DNA of 7,401 nucleotides from assembly GCA_934230115.1 (NCBI GenBank), contig CAKQEI010000088.1:1-7401 (forward strand). Direction: 5' to 3'. The first letter of the stretch is position 1, and the number at the start of each line of letters is the position of its first letter. Shown piece by piece: positions 5,622-7,401 of the stretch. A model generated the notes under the pieces. That model saw nothing but the letters and a program-made list of their open reading frames with translations, ran no database searches and had not been told where the DNA came from. The position numbers and the translations under genes are program-made. The DNA comes from an uncultured Prevotella sp. (GTDB taxonomy: Bacteria; Bacteroidota; Bacteroidia; Bacteroidales; Bacteroidaceae).

Positions 5622-6164
5622 ATGAGTAGTAACAACAATCATCAACTTGGCGAGGCTCCTTGGTTCCACGTCATTGTCTCAACAGGTTTTGGCACAGGAT
5701 TTTTCCCTTGGGGACCTGGAACATTTGGCGGTTTCATAGCCTTGCTGATATGGATAGCGCTTTATTATCTTCTGTCGCCGCTGGCACTGTGTGTGGCAAC
5801 TGTAGCTCTTGTGCTCGGGTCGCTGTTCATAGGCGTGTGGACCGATAATGTGATGGAACGCTATTGGGACGAGGATCCGCGCACGGTAATCATCGACGAG
5901 TATTTCGGCACATGGATGGCAACACTTCCTGCACTCTTTGTTGATGGTCCCGCTTATGTGTCGATATCGCTTGCGGCACTGGGGTTTGTGCTATTCCGCA
6001 TAATTGACATTACCAAGCCGCTTGGCTGCCGTTGGGTAGACCGTAATATCCACGGAGGATGGGGATGCATGCTTGATGATGCCTTGGCTGCGTTTTATGC
6101 CTGCATCGTTGTACTCGTGGCGAGATTCACACATTTGGTTGAGGCTATAGCTGATATAATTTAA
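5622..6164 (+). CDS. pgpA: Phosphatidylglycerophosphatase A
   Basis: Removes the phosphate from phosphatidylglycerol phosphate to give phosphatidylglycerol, at the inner membrane. The 180-residue protein is of usual length. Family motifs are in order: GTGFFPWGPGTFGG (24-37); the acidic block DPRTVIIDEYFGTWMA (85-100) with the conserved Asp-Glu pair at 92-93; and FRIIDITKPLGCRWVD (125-140) leading to HGGWGCMLDDALAA (144-157) with the Asp pair at 152-153. These acidic residues belong to the family's metal-dependent active site. Hydrophobic segments lie at about 36-72, 97-128 and 153-168. The ATG at 5622 follows an A/T-rich leader without a Shine-Dalgarno. It is 144 bp from the MFS gene and has its own likely promoter, so I regard it as a housekeeping gene separate from the pump. 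Confidence 0.95.
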   Translation: MSSNNNHQLGEAPWFHVIVSTGFGTGFFPWGPGTFGGFIALLIWIALYYLLSPLALCVATVALVLGSLFIGVWTDNVMERYWDEDPRTVIIDEYFGTWMATLPALFVDGPAYVSISLAALGFVLFRIIDITKPLGCRWVDRNIHGGWGCMLDDALAAFYACIVVLVARFTHLVEAIADII

Positions 6165-6243
6165 CTCATACCAGGCTTATCTGCGTGACCCGAAATGGTT
6201 GTGTGGGTGATTTTCAAATGTACTCAATGTGGCTATGGATATT
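6165..6243. other. Short spacer between pgpA and the pabB promoter
   Basis: I see no gene and no convincing terminator here. ACCC at 6188-6191 can pair with GGGT at 6205-6208 across a 13-nt loop before GATTTTC, but four base pairs are too few to call a terminator. Confidence 0.4.
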
Positions 6244-6275
6244 TTTGGCGTTCTCTCATAAATAGTATAATTTTG
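6244..6275 (+). promoter_or_regulatory. pabB promoter (Bacteroidota type)
   Basis: This is the best-formed promoter of the window: TTTG at 6244-6247, a 20-bp spacer, then TAATTTTG at 6268-6275, matching TTTG-N19-21-TAnnTTTG. Transcription would begin near 6280-6284, only about 10-15 nt before the pabB ATG at 6295, giving a very short leader with no Shine-Dalgarno. Confidence 0.75.
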
Positions 6276-6294
6276 CATTTATATATGTAAGACA

Positions 6295-7284
6295 ATGAAA
6301 CAAAATATTATAGACCGTATCAATCATTTGGCTAACGAAAAGGAGCCTTTCCTTTTTGTCGTCAACTATGCAGGTTCGGAAGCATACATACGGAAGCTGT
6401 CTGAAATAGCTATCGATGAATGCCTTTATGACTTTGAGGGTATAACCAATGTAAAACGGCAGTCACTCTCTTCGGTTACCAAACATCCGACGTGGAAAGT
6501 GTTTGAGCCAAATTTTGAAGATTACACGAAAAGTTTTGAAACTGTCAAAAGCAACATCCTGCGTGGAAACAGTTATCTTGCCAACCTTACATGTAAGGTG
6601 ACTGTGGACTGCAACCTTACGTTAGAGGACATCTTCCTACGTGCTAAAGGCAAGTACAAGATTCTGCTAAAAGACAAAAATAGCAACAGACAGTTTGTAT
6701 GCTTCTCGCCGGAAACATTCGTGAGAATAAAGAACGGAATGATATATTCTTATCCGATGAAGGGAACCATTGACGCTTCCTTACCCGAAGCTGAGCAAGT
6801 GTTGATGGGCGATAAAAAAGAAGCAGCCGAACATGCTACAATTGTGGACCTGATTCGCAATGACCTTAGCCGTGTGGCAGAGCATGTAAGTGTGGATAAA
6901 TACCGTTATATTGATGTGCTCCATACCAATAAGGGGGATATTCTCCAGACCAGTTCCGAAATAAGCGGCAAGTTGCCAACTGGTTATCAAAAGCACATCG
7001 GAAACATATTGGATGCAATGTTGCCCGCAGGTTCCATAACAGGTGCGCCAAAGGACAAGACTATGGAAATAATCCATGAGGCGGAAGGCTATGACCGTGG
7101 ATTCTATACAGGAGTCATGGGTATATATAATAATGGTGAACTCAACTCGGCTGTAATGATACGCTTTCTTGAAAATGACGGTATAGGAACGTATTTCAAG
7201 GCAGGAGGAGGCATTACTTCGAAGAGTGATTGCAGAAAAGAATACGAGGAAGTGTTACAAAAAGTGTATCTTCCTTTTGAATAG
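6295..7284 (+). CDS. pabB: Aminodeoxychorismate synthase component I
   Basis: Converts chorismate plus ammonia (from a PabA-type glutaminase) to 4-amino-4-deoxychorismate, the first committed step to 4-aminobenzoate and folate. The 329 residues cover the chorismate-binding core and lack most of the N-terminal region of long TrpE/PabB proteins; such short forms are common. Visible family motifs: SPETFVRI (138-145), PMKGTID (154-160), IVDLIRNDLSRV (183-194), LQTSSEISGKL (217-227), LPAGSITGAPK (243-253), GFYTGVMG (269-276) and KAGGGITSKSDCRKEYEE (302-319). The lysine at 156 in the P-x-KGT motif is the residue that distinguishes aminodeoxychorismate synthases from anthranilate synthases, which have Ala there; this favours PabB over TrpE. 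A class IV aminotransferase gene starts 13 bp downstream, consistent with PabC. No glutaminase gene is in the window. Confidence 0.94.
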   Translation: MKQNIIDRINHLANEKEPFLFVVNYAGSEAYIRKLSEIAIDECLYDFEGITNVKRQSLSSVTKHPTWKVFEPNFEDYTKSFETVKSNILRGNSYLANLTCKVTVDCNLTLEDIFLRAKGKYKILLKDKNSNRQFVCFSPETFVRIKNGMIYSYPMKGTIDASLPEAEQVLMGDKKEAAEHATIVDLIRNDLSRVAEHVSVDKYRYIDVLHTNKGDILQTSSEISGKLPTGYQKHIGNILDAMLPAGSITGAPKDKTMEIIHEAEGYDRGFYTGVMGIYNNGELNSAVMIRFLENDGIGTYFKAGGGITSKSDCRKEYEEVLQKVYLPFE

Positions 7285-7297
7285 AACTGATTTTAAT

Positions 7298-7401
7298 ATG
7301 GCACAGCAATTCGTAGAGACAATAAAGATTGTGAATGGAAAGACACAAGCTCTTGCATACCATCAGGAAAGAATGGAAAGAACGATCTGTAAGTTCTTTC
7401 C
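7298..7401 (+). CDS. pabC: Class IV aminotransferase, probable aminodeoxychorismate lyase (partial, 3' end outside window)
   Basis: Only 34 codons are visible before the window ends. They read MAQQFVETIKIVNG..., then LAYHQERMERT, the usual N-terminus of class IV PLP enzymes: a short beta strand with ETI, a turn at the Asn-Gly, and the YHxxR(M) helix start. PabC releases pyruvate from aminodeoxychorismate to form 4-aminobenzoate. Position 13 bp after pabB, with no room for a promoter, indicates one transcript and favours PabC over a branched-chain or D-amino acid aminotransferase. The PLP lysine and the rest of the active site are outside the window, so the specific function is inferred from context. 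Confidence 0.75.
   Translation, partial: MAQQFVETIKIVNGKTQALAYHQERMERTICKFF

Noticed and set aside
6188..6208. ACCC/GGGT hairpin before GATTTTC as a pgpA terminator
   Set aside because: Four base pairs with a 13-nt loop are too weak to support a terminator.

Overview
The window looks like ordinary chromosome from a Bacteroidales bacterium, most likely Prevotella or a close relative. Three things point there. Upstream regions carry the Bacteroidota sigma-factor signature (TAnnTTTG at -7, once with TTTG 20 bp upstream). Start codons are preceded by A/T-rich stretches rather than Shine-Dalgarno sequences. The proteins resemble Bacteroidota versions of their families, such as a short stand-alone PabB followed by a small class IV aminotransferase. 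The taxonomic call is inference; no marker gene is present.

Layout: positions 1-342 hold no gene. They contain a probable leftward promoter near 88-95 for a gene outside the window, a 21-bp-period repeat array (199-282, perhaps to 303), and a possible terminator for the AraC-type regulator gene at 343-1191 (minus strand). Divergent from that gene, on the plus strand, is a three-gene tripartite export operon: a TolC-type outer-membrane channel (1358-2764), an EmrA/HlyD-type periplasmic adaptor with a GTG start (2819-3850), and a very divergent 14-helix DHA2/EmrB-like MFS transporter (3939-5477). The adaptor-to-transporter gap is an A/T-rich stretch of degenerate direct and inverted repeats.

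Downstream is a separately promoted phosphatidylglycerophosphatase A gene (pgpA, 5622-6164) whose leader contains a strong hairpin. Then comes a folate-pathway pair with its own well-formed promoter: pabB (6295-7284), and 13 bp later the first 34 codons of a class IV aminotransferase, probably pabC, cut off by the window edge.

How the genes fit together: the regulator probably controls the adjacent efflux operon, whose three products would form an Emr-type pump spanning both membranes. pgpA (phosphatidylglycerol synthesis) and pabB/pabC (4-aminobenzoate synthesis) are housekeeping genes not obviously linked to the pump. I see no mobile element, CRISPR array, tRNA or rRNA. I did not find a clearly new system. 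The points most worth a second look are the 21-bp-phased array, the unusual transporter, the repeats inside the operon, and the pgpA leader hairpin.
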